This document shows, in pieces, positions 35,960 through 48,191 of a stretch of DNA of 64,000 nt. Numbering within the stretch: position 1 is the first letter of the stretch; each line of letters starts with the position of its first letter. The translations under genes were made by a program, and so were the position numbers. The DNA comes from Boletus sp. NGJ (lineage: Eukaryota; Basidiomycota; Agaricomycetes; Boletales; Boletaceae): contig JAGTXK010000274.1 in the NCBI GenBank assembly GCA_019096195.1, positions 1 through 64,000 on the forward strand. The letters run 5' to 3'. The notes beneath the pieces were generated by a model. That model did no database searches and was not told the DNA's origin. It saw only the letters and a program-made list of their open reading frames with translations.

Positions 35960-36436
35960 CTTTGGTTGATATGTGCACGAGATAGGACGCTGACTTGTAG
36001 TAATAGTGAGGTACAATCGGAGGAGGTGGCACTACACTGCCTTTCCGGGTCACATCCGGGCCGTGATGCATTGATGATCGACGACAGGCCAACGTCTGCA
36101 CAGGTTCGCTCAGCGGAGTCACATCAGTCACCCAAGATTAAATCTTCTTCACAGGACTCGTTACTGCCACTGTATATCAGGCACTCACAAAGGATGGCGG
36201 AGGCGACGTATATAAACAACAGTGTACAGTATCATGCAGTTTGTTATGGACTATATGGTATATACTTCTGGTGATAGTGGTGTAGGTGGCCCGGACAGGG
36301 GAACATCCTGGACGTGTGACAAAATGATACAGGGAAACCGATCCACGAGACGAAGACGGAACACAGCAGACGGGAACTAATAAAGGTGGGAGAGACGGGG
36401 AACACGGAATATGCAGGAGACAAGATGAAGTCAAGC

Positions 36437-38068
36437 TTAGGATCTTCCTCGCAGAAGAGCGTCATGCTTCCATGCTGTTGGGTTGAGGGAGATAGGCGGT
36501 GCGTGGTACGAGTAGCTGTGTATGGACGAGTGGATGTACGGATTTGGCAGGGGCGTTGTTGAGATACTGGAAACCGGAGAATGCTGTACATGTGAAACGC
36601 GGATATCTCCACGAATCACTCGCTCGTCTTGGATCGGCGCCAAGATAGGTGGGGGGGAATCGTATCTTGACAAGCTTTGTTGTGGCATCATAGAGTGGCT
36701 GTAGTTGCCATGCATGATATGGCTCTGGGAAGACACATAACCGTTGGTAAGCCCCGAGTGATCGGGTACAGACTCGATAGTATGGTACGTGGTACCGTCG
36801 TGCCTGTCATCCTGATACGCGGAGTAGTTGGGCGTGGGTGGTGCAGAGGCCTGGGAATGGGGAGACACGGAGTGACCAGAGTCTGGCGACGGTGAGCTGA
36901 CCGCATGGTAATGGCTCGGATACGACTGCGGATGTGAGATATGTGAAATGGATAGACGAGAAGACACGGATGAGAGATGCGCAGAAGAAGGGGGGGAGTG
37001 ATCATGAATAGTGTCCATGGATGCATGGTGAAGGGCCTGAAGCCGCGGTAAAGGTGACTTTTCGCTGTAGGAATACTCATACGATTGGTCCACAGCACTC
37101 GTTCCTGGCGTGTATGAGGATGGAGACACGTAACCATAGCTTGAATGCTGAGAAGATTCCGCGTACGTCGGTGGACTGTCGCTGTAGTGGGACGCCATAG
37201 GAGACGGTTGCGAGGCAATATGGCCATTAGTCAAACCATGGGAATGGGGCGAGATTATCGGATAAGTATTTTCCAATGGGGTTGGAGAGCGACTCGAGCT
37301 GCTCCCAGAGTGGAGGCTACCATTGTACACTGGTGCGTGAGACACGTGAAATGCTTGTACGAGTGGCGGGGGTGAGTCGGGGGGAGGAGGGATAATCGCA
37401 TGTTCCAAGGAAGGTGGGGGAGAGGGTGGATCGCTGGACAGGCGTTCGGGGGTCACGATTGTCGAGGAAGATCGACTATTTTTTGAACCATTGGCGCCGA
37501 CGGCACGGGCTATCGCAGCGCGTGTGGCGGAGCTTGAGCTCCTCCGTGAGCCTGGAGAAAGGTGGATACGATAGCTGAATGAAAGCGTCAGATTTATGTC
37601 AGTCAACACAGCTGGCCGAAAGATGCGAGTCCTGTAACTCCGTCCAGGGTCGAAAATGTTAATGGAGGCTAATCAAGCCAAGGCGAAATGGTACGATAAC
37701 AATGAACGGGCAGGAAATCGCAAGGCAAATGGGAGGGGTAGCGATACGTACTGTTGTTGGAGGTTATCTTGCCGGGAACACCGAGTTTCGCAGCCGGGGA
37801 AGGGGCATTTGTGGTTTCGTTCGCCTGTGTGAACGCGGAGATGGCGGGCAAGGTGGCCACTCGTGGTAAATCCGCGGTCGCAAGTGCTGCAGACATGTTT
37901 TTTCTTTGGGCCCGACTGGGGGTTTGGCTGGGGGGGTTGGTTTAGGGAGGGCGATGTGGAGGATGAGGGGGAGGTGGACTGGCTGGAAGAATCGGAGAGG
38001 TATTGGGAGGAAGGGTACTGGGGGTAGACCTGAGAGCCGGAGTCATGTTTTGCGGGGTGACGGGGCAT
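36437..38068 (-). CDS. C2H2 zinc-finger transcription factor (Nrg1-like)
   Basis: A start at 38068 (MPRHPAKHDSGSQVYPQYP) leads through a serine/proline-rich stretch into two adjacent C2H2 fingers, HVCSTCDRGFTTSGHLARH and CPFPGCETRCSRQDNLQQH. The second finger's last histidines (QQHYRIH) come from the next exon after a GTACGT donor. The TSGHLARH helix and the fungal-type second finger resemble Nrg1/Mig-like repressors, which bind GC-rich stress or glucose-response elements. That target is inference. The rest, about 380 residues, is a serine/proline/histidine/tyrosine-rich disordered region that ends WKHDALLRGRS. One intron only. No lesions. Confidence 0.87.
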
Positions 38069-40407
38069 TTGAGAGAGGAGTGGAATTTGTATGCAGGGCT
38101 GACAGGATCAAGGCTTGCGGAGGAACAGGACTCGGAGCAGGCTTATGAGGAAGCCACCTGTCAAGGCGGTACGGAAAAAAATACGTAAAGGGATAAATGC
38201 AGGTTAAAATATACTGTACGAAATAAATGGGGTGTAGCGCACAAGCAGGTCAGCAATATAATTCGATGACAGTCGTTCGGACCCTGAAATCTGCTAATTC
38301 TCTTTAAGGCTGAATTTTGGCTTTTCCCGTTATCTGGATCTCGTCGCTAACCGGCACCTGCCGTCCTCTACGGATGCGCAAATATAATTTCGGCGCGGAA
38401 CCTTTTGCACCTTTTTCCAATGAGGCGCTTCTGTCTTCTGTATGTGTGAACGACCTCATACTTGCACGCCAAAAGCCGCTCTATATATCACCTCCAGCTG
38501 TCTGCATTGGAACCAGTGTCGCTTCGTCGCCGTCCAAGTCAGCCCTGTGCTCATGACCTTTGCTTTCCACGCATCCAATCAACGTCACTTGTCGTCTACC
38601 ACAGGCCGTTTGAGAGCTGAGGGCGGCAAGCAAAAAAGGAATTTCAGGGTCGCCCCGCCGCACTTTTTGCAATGCTGACGCATGTTTTCCTTCGGGCACG
38701 TGATCTATCAATGCCAAGTCGTTCTTCCCATTGACCCCCACCCACCGTCCGGCCCCATGGAGGGCCGAATCGAACAGCTAACTGAATTACAACCAAGCGA
38801 TATTGAGCGTAACCTTGCGGTGTGCGTATGGCGATTCTCACCTTCTTTGATCAGGCACGCCAATCTGATCCCCTCCCCTTTTTCGGTGCCGTCTAGACGT
38901 AAACAACGTATCAACAACGTGCGATCACCAATCATTTGTCTTGGTATGTCATTTCAACAGTACGACATCTCTTGATCGGTTGATGCGGTTCAGTCCGATC
39001 ACTCTTGTGTGAACCCGCCTTTGAACTTTCTTACCACCATGGAAACGTTCCTACCAAGTCACTTACTTACTCTTATTCATTCTCAAGCGCCTCTCAAGCA
39101 GGTTGCATCGACATCCCACTTGATCGTTCACATGCAATTTAACATGGTAGTGATGGCGCGCCGTCGCAGCGAGGTCAGGAAACTCTCACCAAACTTATCT
39201 CAGCTTATATCCGTCGACACCTCTCCAAATCCGCTTGCATCGGCCGATCCAATTTCCTTAACCATAACGCACCTTGCCACAATCAGTCCAGATCACCGTC
39301 TTGGCTTGTCAAGATCGGCACACCTTCGCTGGGCTGTCCATACAATTAAAGGCCTGTAGTCCCCTGAAGCCCGACTATGGATACAACGACCTGAGAGTAA
39401 ACTCATCAAAAAAACGTGACATAATCTCTCGCCTGTGCGCTCTGTCGTCGACATGCACACGGCGTTCTCAAGGATTTCTCCCACACCCAAAGACTGCCAT
39501 GTCGTAGGCACGTTCACACCCCACCTCTTTCATGGCCTCGATCAATGCGTATAGTGAACTTAAAAAGGTCGCCGCACTCGTTTTTGTCACAGTCGGAAAA
39601 GCCACGAGAGGCGCGTGCAAAGGGCCTCGAACGCTCTTCGCCCGTCCGCAGTCACGAATCTCAAAGGAAGCTGGATGCCTTGTGGTCGTCGTTCTGAAAT
39701 ACTCGCGCATGTCCACGGCCCGTCTGCAAAGACACGTTTGTAACGTTATCGCACGGTGGCCTTCCACAAGCCATTTGAGCGTCTTCATTCGAGGGGGCGG
39801 CTGACGAAAAAGGGAATTTGACCAATGTTCCTGCACTATCCCTAATGAAAAGGAAATATGCATTTTCCCTGGTCCCGACCTTGCGGGCGGGCTGCGTGAT
39901 TTTGTCGAGGATCTGCGCAAGTGTCAGTACAAGATCGGAACAACCCTGAAGGAGTTAAACTACAGTACCTGTTCCTCTACCGCTGACCGGAACAATCTTA
40001 ACCTTGCGCCTACAGTTCCTCTTTTGAGCAGTTCAGAATGTGGACTTTATCAAACACGCTTCACAAAGCGCCCCGCCCACTCTTCGAATTGGAAAATCGC
40101 GGCACGTGCTTGCAACCTGCTTGGGACAGGCCGGCGTCATGCATCATGCATCATGTGTGATGCGGTGGCGTAGTTATGACCGGGCGACCGCCACACATGA
40201 TACCTTCACAACACACAGCCAAAGAGATGGTGTTTCAATGTTCGAAAGAACCCTACATTGACCTCAGACTCGATACACATGTGGGGAACTTCATCTGCAA
40301 GACGGTGTGTAACGTTATCGCTTGACTACTCTACCTCCGGCCATTTGCGAGCCGTGGTTGGAGGATGGCTAGGAAAAATGCAATAATCAATCCAAAACGG
40401 GGTTAGT

Positions 40408-40439
40408 TACCCTCGGGGAGGCTGCCTCCCCCTCGGGTA
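40408..40439. repeat. GC-rich inverted repeat
   Basis: GGGGAGGC-T-GCCTCCCC is a perfect 8-bp palindromic stem (40415-40431), flanked by TACCC and GGGTA that also pair (40408-40412 with 40435-40439). It is a strong predicted hairpin without an assigned role. Confidence 0.7.
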
Positions 40440-41134
40440 GTTTTTCAGATGTTGGGGCAGCGGGACCGGACCCCTAGGGTCGTGGGTGAGGAGCCGACGA
40501 CGCTCGACAACGGCGGAGCCCATGAGGCAACCTATGCCGACATGTCTTCATGGAGAAAAAGATAAAGACCAAACGCGAGAGATCGTGTGCAATGAATCTG
40601 TGGATTGTCTCCCCATGGCGCCAGATGCCGGGTTGCAAGAAAAAAAAAAATGGAAACAAAAATGCGATGCCACTCTAAACCAGGCGCACCTGTACCTGGT
40701 TTGTTCGGAGCGGGAGTCGCATCAAGCGACGTTGCGAGTACGCTGGGCATTACTCTAAATGGTGAGATGGTGGGACAGCCGCATCGCAAAGTGCTCGGAC
40801 CTGGCAATAGATATGCCTTGTCAAGCGCATCAAGCGATCATCGACGCGCGTACGCTGAATGACGGCAGTCGCAATCACGCGACCTTGCCCATTGCTGATG
40901 GATCTAGATATAGTCCGTGCTCCCATCCCATAATCCCAGGTGATGCGAAAAACTAGGTGACAGTCATATCAGTTTCCTACAGACCCTTTCTCTCACCTTC
41001 AGTCAAGACCTTCCAAAATATAGTGCGTGCTGCCACGTTCATAGTCTCGCGCTCCTTATCAGTGGAGAGAGAGCGACTGCGTGACAGCGGCGGTTTACGA
41101 TATGTGAAATTTTTCCTGCGCTCTATGCCCAGAG

Positions 41135-41221
41135 AAAAAAAAAAAAAAAACGGAACCAACGTGACCATTAGGTATTGACAGAAGGTTTGGTTCCGGTATC
41201 TTTTTTTTTTTTTTTTTTTTT
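41135..41221. repeat. Fold-back with A16 and T21 tracts
   Basis: A run of 16 A (41135-41150) followed by CGGAACCAA (41151-41159) is mirrored by TTGGTTCCG (41187-41195) and a run of 21 T (41201-41221). Arms and tracts together can form a stem of about 25 bp with a 27-nt loop. Confidence 0.75.
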
Positions 41222-41395
41222 CGAGGTTAACACTGGGAAGTAATTATTGGGCAGATTCGGGTTTGTACCCCCGTTTTGACGCGTTTTCCCCGAATGGACT
41301 CGAAACCTTGGTTGACGTTGCTGTCCTGAGATAGCGTTCTGGATCTAAATTTCTTCCGTCTGTTTCAAAAGGTAAGTCGTTGTTACCTGCAGTGC

Positions 41396-41472
41396 ACATG
41401 TTCATAACGCGCATTACCAAATGTAGTTTTCGTCGAGATTGTAGCGGATGTGAGTATGCGTTATGAACATGT
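41396..41472. repeat. Perfect 15-bp inverted repeat
   Basis: ACATGTTCATAACGC (41396-41410) and its exact reverse complement GCGTTATGAACATGT (41458-41472) flank 47 bp. It could be the ends of a tiny decayed element or a binding-site pair. No target-site duplication was established. Confidence 0.75.
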
Positions 41473-41977
41473 CAACTATCTACACCAATAGTAGCACGCT
41501 CATTTCCAGACAGGCAAGGGTAGGGGTCGCACTGATTGAGGAAGTAGAAAGAAGCTTGGCGGGGAAAGCACCCGTCAAGCATCAGGGGGCTGTGCCCACT
41601 AGCGAATGGTGTGAGTAAAAGACATCGCACTGCTTAACCTACTGGATCTCTGGGAACGGTCTTGGAGCTTAACTAATACGTTTGAGAAGCGTGCTGGCAT
41701 CAATGGTCACTGCGCAACCAAAAAGCATATATCGCATGGCATTACATGTCGTGAAGGCATTCTTGATGAGTACATGGGAATGAGTAGATACGGTGGAGTA
41801 GTGAAATGAGAACAACCTGACATCGTGGTACCATATCAGCTCCCAATCGGCTTCCCCACTCCAAAGCCGTTGGTCCAAGCGTGCGGGGCTTCATGTTTTG
41901 CATTATGATACCAGATGCTGGCGCTCCATCTCAGAATCCCACTCCAAGAATCCTCTCATCCTGCTCGCCATATAAGA

Positions 41978-42904
41978 TTAGAATATGCGAATAGGCTTGC
42001 CCATCGTGCTCTTGATGTGCAGCGACTTGACGTTTTGCCAGTTCTTCTTCAGCAGCGAGACCAAGAAATTGATGCCTGCAAAAACCCACGTAAAAATCGG
42101 AATGAAAAGGTCACGTTAGCATAAACGTACTCAGCATGACGTTGCCCAACACTTGGTCGTCTGTCATCTGGATGTGTCCAACGGCAACACCCAAGCAAAG
42201 CACTTTTTTGAGCTGGAATTTGATAGTCGAGCGGACTTCAACGAGCTTGTTCGTTAGGTCCTCGGAGTGGGAAACGGGGGTCGGGAACTTTCCGGCTGTG
42301 GGAGGGTTGGCATCAGTTGCCATTCGTGAATCCGAACGGCATCACTCGTACCTTTAGAGAGACCAGGGCCGAGGAGACGAGGAATTTGTTTGATAAGGGC
42401 CTCGGAAGCCAGGAAAGCGTCGTACTTCTTGGCGAGCTTCTTGACAAGCTTCTTGTTCTTATTGAGCCTGCGCAGCGAGGTCATCACATATTCGGTTCGA
42501 GGTGATCAATGTCCATACTTCTTCAGGTCATCGACGGACATGTATTCGAGTTCGATTTGCTTGGCGCGATCAATGTCGGCTGCATCGGCGAGAATGCAAA
42601 TGGACATGCGAGGGCGGGGAATGTTGGGCAATCTGGAATGAAAAGATCAGCTCCGAACGAGATGATCAGACGAGAGCGATCATCACTTTACGGTGCCAGA
42701 GAAACGTTTGTCTCTCTGGGGGTCATAGTTCTTGAGACCAATTTGGAGCTCGATTGTTTCCACAAAGTTGCGCCTTTTCTCGTCGTTGGCGGCAGCAAGA
42801 AGCTCTTTGACGGAGCCCCGCACGCTTGACACTGAGAGCTTGCTTCCACTGTTTGCAACCTATCAGAAGAGGTGTAGAAACTCATATCGTTTTCTATACC
42901 TCAT
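41978..42904 (-). CDS. RPL10A: 60S ribosomal protein uL1 (L10a)
   Basis: This is the L1-stalk protein of the large ribosomal subunit. A mini first exon (ATG AG, start 42904) joins GSKLSVSSV, then [20 protein letters not shown] and [20 protein letters not shown]. Next come [64 protein letters not shown] and [14 protein letters not shown]. After that come [20 protein letters not shown], the [20 protein letters not shown] segment and the usual end MGKPIRIF with TAA at 41978. Exon-exon joins are frame-consistent with five or more introns and a start codon split by an intron, common in fungal ribosomal protein genes. Looks intact. Confidence 0.93.
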
Positions 42905-43280
42905 GCTTTTGTTCTCCTGACCGTGCCCGAGGTGGATTCAGTGAGATGATGATATAGGAAAATAAGGTTTGGGTGGCTAAGACACATATACAGTGTGACA
43001 TGAATCAGCAGCGTCACGTCCCTAACCAAATATAATATGCTGCACGTGACCATAGGCGTCACGTGCTGGTTGTCTGAGACGAGGATCAAGAGTTGTTGGT
43101 CTATCCTTCTGGACCACAGAAGCCTTTACCTGTGAATGGTCTTTCAATACCCTTGTCTGTCTCCGCCCCATCTGTATTCTGCCCGTGATCCTGTCAAATA
43201 CCCCTCAACATTGACCGTCAAGGTATGTTGAAATCTGCAGCCTGTACTTGTAATCTCACGTTATTGGCTTCCGAAGGACC

Positions 43281-46106
43281 ATGTCACAGCCATGGCCGGT
43301 TGGCCACGACCAACTGTATGTGGCAATACACGTGCGCAGCGGAATATGACTGATGTTGTGTTCTTGAGAAAGTACATCAGAGTCCGACCAAGCCTCGCTA
43401 TCTCCCCGAACAGCGCTCCTCTCACCGCCACCCTTCGAAGGCGGGTGGCCGGACGCACCGAGGCGATTTCCTCGAGGCCCTGGCCTCAAATTCCGTCACG
43501 AGCGAGAACGAGCACATTCTACCGCGTCTCCGCAAGACCTATTGCATATGCTCGTCACCGAGGAGTACGAATCCAAGCAAATGCGCAAACTCTTGTACAC
43601 TGCATTTGATCGGCTCGAACACGAGACCAAACGTGCCGACGCCGCCGAAATGCGTATAGAAGAATGCTTACAGCGAGTGCGAGCTTTCAACGAGGCCAGA
43701 ATAAATGCTCAGCAGCAAGCCGTACGCGCGCAGGAGGAGTTGAAGCTGTACAAGCTTCAGCTGGACAATGCCCAGAAGGAAATTCTTCGCGCGCAGGACG
43801 TACTCAAGGCTATTGAGGCTCAGCGTGATGAAGCAGAGGCCGCAGCCGTTTCTGCTCGTTCGAAGGCGCGGAGGTTGAATGAGGAGCGTTTGATAGAACT
43901 GGCTAGAGAGGAGGGTCGTCGATTGGGTTTCGAGGAGGGTGTTCGCCGAGGTAGGAGAATGGGTTATACGGAAGCCCATGAAGTAGGAATGAATGAGCGG
44001 CATGAGGAGATGAGAGACGTGGTGGACAGGTTACTCGAGGCCCGTGATGAACCCGAACGAATCGAGGTCCTGGAAGAACCCACCCCCACCCCTATCCCAC
44101 CACCCCCCAGTTCTAGGACTCCTGAGGTGCACCGCATCGAAACTCCAATCAACTCATCACTTGAAAACCAGCGTCACAGTTCCCGCAGCAGGCGAGATTC
44201 TTCGGACAATGCTAGCAGACATACCCCGAGGCGTACGCCTGACCGCCTACCTACTCCGACAATGATGGAACCACGAATTGTTCCTCCCGGCACAGCCTCC
44301 ATACCGACGAACAATAGTCAGATGTCCCGACCGCAGTCGGTATCACAACCGTGGCCAGGTCCTCCTGTCGAGCCACCGTTCAGCAGACCTACTTCCATAC
44401 AGAATTCGCCGCGCCGCTCTGAAGATTATCATCTGGATGGCTATATCCCAACTGTTGACGCTAACCATAACATTTCTCTTCCGGCTCCTCATGAACTGCA
44501 TCGCCTGCCTTCTCCAACGCCTTCTCAGCAAACATTGGGACCGACCCCGGAGAGAGGCAGGAGCCGTGATTACATGTATGACAATTACCCTCCGCGTCGG
44601 AGCTCTCCCGACGAATCGCTGGCTTCTACGAAACAATCCGCCGCATCGAGTATCTCTCAGCTTGACCTAGTTGGTTTACCGACCGGTGGTAGGCATCGAG
44701 ATCGTTCCCAGGGTTTGAGCGTCATCCATGAAGACGCAAGCATGCGGTCGGAACGTACGACAGATTACTCGCAAACGATTGCATCCACATCCCATGCAGG
44801 ACGCAATTCACTCCGGGAAGGGAGCTCGGGCCGGGACAGGAAAGCAAAGCAGCAACATGCAGACGAACTACCGTATTCCAACCCTTCCGAAGCCGAACAA
44901 TGGCGACGGCAGTCGGATAATAATGTATGCGCCTAGATATTCAATCCGCTTCACCGGCTAACTTGTCTATTTCTTCCGTGCCAATTTCTAGTTACGTTCT
45001 CAACAACCTCATGAGAACCACACAAGGCACCACCCATCCCATGTCACAATGCCACCACCGCTATCCCCCCTACAACAGCCGGATTCGCGACACCGACGAA
45101 CCACTTCTGAGCGTCAGGGTCGCTCAGAGACGCGGAGTGAATACAGTGATCAACGTAGACCGCTCTCGTCAGATAGTTCCGTCCCTGAGATTAGCGTTGA
45201 GCCTCCGGTAAATGCTTCATTCTGTCCTTTTTTGGACCCACTGACGTTAGTTGAACGAAAAACTGCAGTCAAGGGAACCATCTGATGCTCCATCGAGAGG
45301 ACGTGGCGACATTCCTCCCAATGGGTTGTTGAGTCCCGACCACGCCAACCATCCTTTGCCGATTTCCGGGCCTCAAGCAGCTAGCGGTCGCGGTTTTCCG
45401 GCCCCGAATTCGCCGGTGATCCCTCAAGCGAACTTGGCAGGGCAATTCTATTCTATTCCGCCAGGTTTTCCCCAACCGTCCACCGATGGCCCTCCCCAAG
45501 GCCCAGTAATACCTAATATTACAGGTGGTGGTGCCTCGCCTCAGCGCCACGCTTCTCCATATAGACCTCCTTCAAGATCTGAGGGAGAGTCTGGTCGATC
45601 GAGGAGTCCTGTATCTTTTTATGCGATGTCCCCAGTGCCTGCTGGAGTCACGTATCCCGCACCTCCCATATCTCGATCTGCTACATACAACGCAAATTCC
45701 TACCCTCAGAGTGCAGGTAGTAACCCTTCGGTCACGTCGGACGGGCGTCGCAGGCGTGATAGCTTAAGCGCCACTGCTGGAATGACGCCTGGTTCGAGGG
45801 CCAAACCAATACTGTCGACAGGTAGTTCCACCGACGACGGTGGTGGTGCTAGTAACCGCCATTCTCGCGTTCCCAGGCAGCAGTCGAAACGCGTCCTTGG
45901 CATCTCAGCGGTCGCGACCGTCCCATTCACGGCAGAACCCGAGCCTGTACAACGATCGCAATTATCTTGGTAGCAGTGATTCTTTCGTGGAAGACTCTGT
46001 CACGGGCGCGAACACGGCTGCAAATGGTGGTGGTGGGCCAGTCAGACCTGTGCGTGTGCATGGATCACCTGGATACTCGTATGGTACTTTGCGGACGAAC
46101 GAATAA
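43281..46106 (+). CDS. Coiled-coil protein with long disordered tail
   Basis: The start at 43281 (MSQPWPVGHDQ) with an intron at 43316-43372 joins LTSESDQASLSPRTALLSPP and, in the same frame, STASPQDLLHMLVTEEYESK. A coiled coil of about 150 residues follows (KRADAAEMRIEECLQRVRAF, QKEILRAQDVLKAIEAQRDE), then a basic/glycine segment (RRLGFEEGVRRGRRMGY). The rest is serine/proline/arginine-rich and disordered. Later introns begin after DNN (44930s) and after VEPP. A last intron (donor GTAGTT, acceptor CCCAG near 45900) moves into the frame ending GSPGYSYGTLRTNE, TAA at 46104-46106. I do not recognise a characterised family. The architecture suggests a scaffold or cytoskeleton-linked protein, as inference only. 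Confidence 0.78.
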
Positions 46107-48191
46107 GGGAATTGTGTTGCAATGTAGTGTTGTTTTTTTAGTTGTTGTTCGAGTGTAGAGTTCGATAGTATGTTCCGCGTAGTAGTGATCACATGTATTA
46201 GCTACCGTAGGTAAATTGCTTAGATCCTTCGTACATTAGGGCATTACGGCTCAGAAAGGACTACTCGGACAGCTTTACTGCACCCTGGAGAGGGGCAATT
46301 TTGAAGCCTGTCTGTCGAATCTCGTGGGCTTTGGCATGGGTAATACTTTGATTCAGTCACAAAACCGTGAGAGAACTTGCGTACTATCACCTCGAGATTC
46401 GACAGATAGGGGTGGCGGCGATACAGCTACCCCCACAATCTCATTATAGCTTACTCGGAGACGTTTTTTGCCCACCCCTTTTTTTTCTCAGTAGTTCAGC
46501 GAATCCCTATCGATTGGCATGGGAACGACGGGTTAATGACTGACGCAAATGGGTCATTGAAGCCGTATATCGTAAGAAAAGGAAGAAGGTAGCGGGAAAT
46601 CATTCGAGGCACGGTGCATACAAAAACGTCCTTTGCAACGCTGAGATGAAACCCATTCTGGAATGGACGTACAATATCGACACTATTTGGGGCGACGCGG
46701 CGATACCTTTTTTTTTTTTTTCTGGGGTCCGAAACGGTGTTTTGCGTTTGTGTTTGGGTCTCTATTGAATTGTGGGGGCACGTGGAGTCTCGGTCTTTTA
46801 CGAAAAAAAAAAAAAAGCCAACCCCAGTGAACGGTGAACGATCCACAGCCTTGGGCCTTTTTGCCGGACGATGATGGGAGGTGCCGATCGGTCGGGCAAG
46901 GGGCAGCGATTTTTTTGCTTGTCGTACTTGCGTGGAAAAAAGGAACCTGCTAGAGAACGGAGCGATGCGTTCGACCGTCGTGATCTGAGTACCTTGACGA
47001 TGATCAAGTCAAGTATGCACGTGTTGTAGTTATACTTGGGCAACGGGTCCAGTTGGTTGCCGCACTGCCTTGCCTAATAAGCCAATCAGTTGTTCTCGAG
47101 GGGGTTGCCGTCGCTGTTCAGTTTCGTCGGTTATGGGGGTATGTGTCGTCCAGAGGTTGACACCGACGCTCGGAGAGGGTTTTTCTGAGACATGGAAACC
47201 TTCAAGGTTGCCCCTTGGATGTCATCGCACCGCGGGAATGCCGGTTCGCATTAAGGGGCCCCCTGCAATGCAGTTGGCTCCACTCTAAAGAAGCTCGACG
47301 CGATCCGCAACGAAATCAACAAAGCGGCTCCGCAGTGACCCCTGGAAGAAAAAAAGAGAGAAAAAAAAAAAGAGGTTAGGGGGGTCGCTTTGTTAGATGG
47401 CGTGATTTTTTTTTTTTCCACAATGGTTCGTCGTTTGCTCCTCGTCCCCATCTTTGTTGGCGAATTCGCCCTGGTAGTAAATGCGGTTCGATCTGTCATG
47501 CATGCACTGCGGGCGTCTCCACGTCAACTTGACGCGAAGGGTTTTAGGTACCGGTCACGTTCTAGCTATGACCACCGGTGACACTGCCCATCACCGTTGA
47601 CGCGCTCGTCCTCCCTACCGTGGCTGGTGGCGTTAGATCCCCGTTGCAGGTTGTTGCGCGGAAACCACTTTTCACGTCAGGTGGGTGATCTTGCCGTAGA
47701 GGATAGCTCCATCTCCCGACTACCCACTCTGCCTTCCGTCTTGCGTTCGTTGAGAATTAGCCCACCCCCCATTATTATTATTCAAGAACGCGTTCTGTGC
47801 CGAAGTTCCTCAGCTTCCCCTTGCTAGGTTGCCTGGAAACACGTTTACAGGAACAGGGTATAGTATCTATGACACGCTCGTGATCGGAATAAACGAGGTG
47901 AGTGTACAGGTGACGGCCTTCGGGCCTCTCATCTCAGTACTCTACTAGTATCTTCCTGAAGACCGGCAACAACTGCGGAAAAGTATGTGCTGACCGTTTT
48001 CAATGTTAAATGACGGAGAGACTGTGTGAGATCAATCGGTCCGTTCACCATGTCCTGAGAGACGGATGTGCCATTCTCACACATCCTTTTCCGTGTCGGC
48101 CCTCGACCTCTCCAGACTACCGACAGAATGGTATCCTACTGCACAGACCCTCGGTAAGTCGGTATTTCAAACGACAGCCCCGAGTCTCGAT
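46107..48191. other. Convergent intergenic region with homopolymer runs
   Basis: Tail-to-tail spacer of about 2 kb between the coiled-coil gene and the permease. It contains T14 (46708-46721), A14 (46803-46816), further A/T runs near 47360 and 47410, and one inverted repeat listed separately. No gene supported. Confidence 0.45.
46308..46409. repeat. 17-bp inverted repeat downstream of the coiled-coil gene
   Basis: CTGTCTGTCGAATCTCG (46308-46324) pairs with CGAGATTCGACAGATAG (46393-46409), 16 of 17 positions, across a 68-nt spacer. It sits about 200 nt after the stop codon, so it may lie in the 3' UTR as a stem-loop. Confidence 0.7.

Larger units (their letters stand above)
38069..41977. other. 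Gene-poor 3.9-kb region with inverted repeats
   Basis: This lies between the 5' end of the zinc-finger gene and the 3' end of the uL1 gene. No frame shows a family motif. The right-hand third (40.4-41.5 kb) holds homopolymer runs and three inverted repeats listed separately. Confidence 0.45.

Noticed and set aside
43292-43609. Alternative frame suggesting a frameshift at the start of the coiled-coil gene
   Set aside because: Splicing out 43316-43372 gives a continuous frame from 43281 into the coiled coil, so no frameshift is needed.
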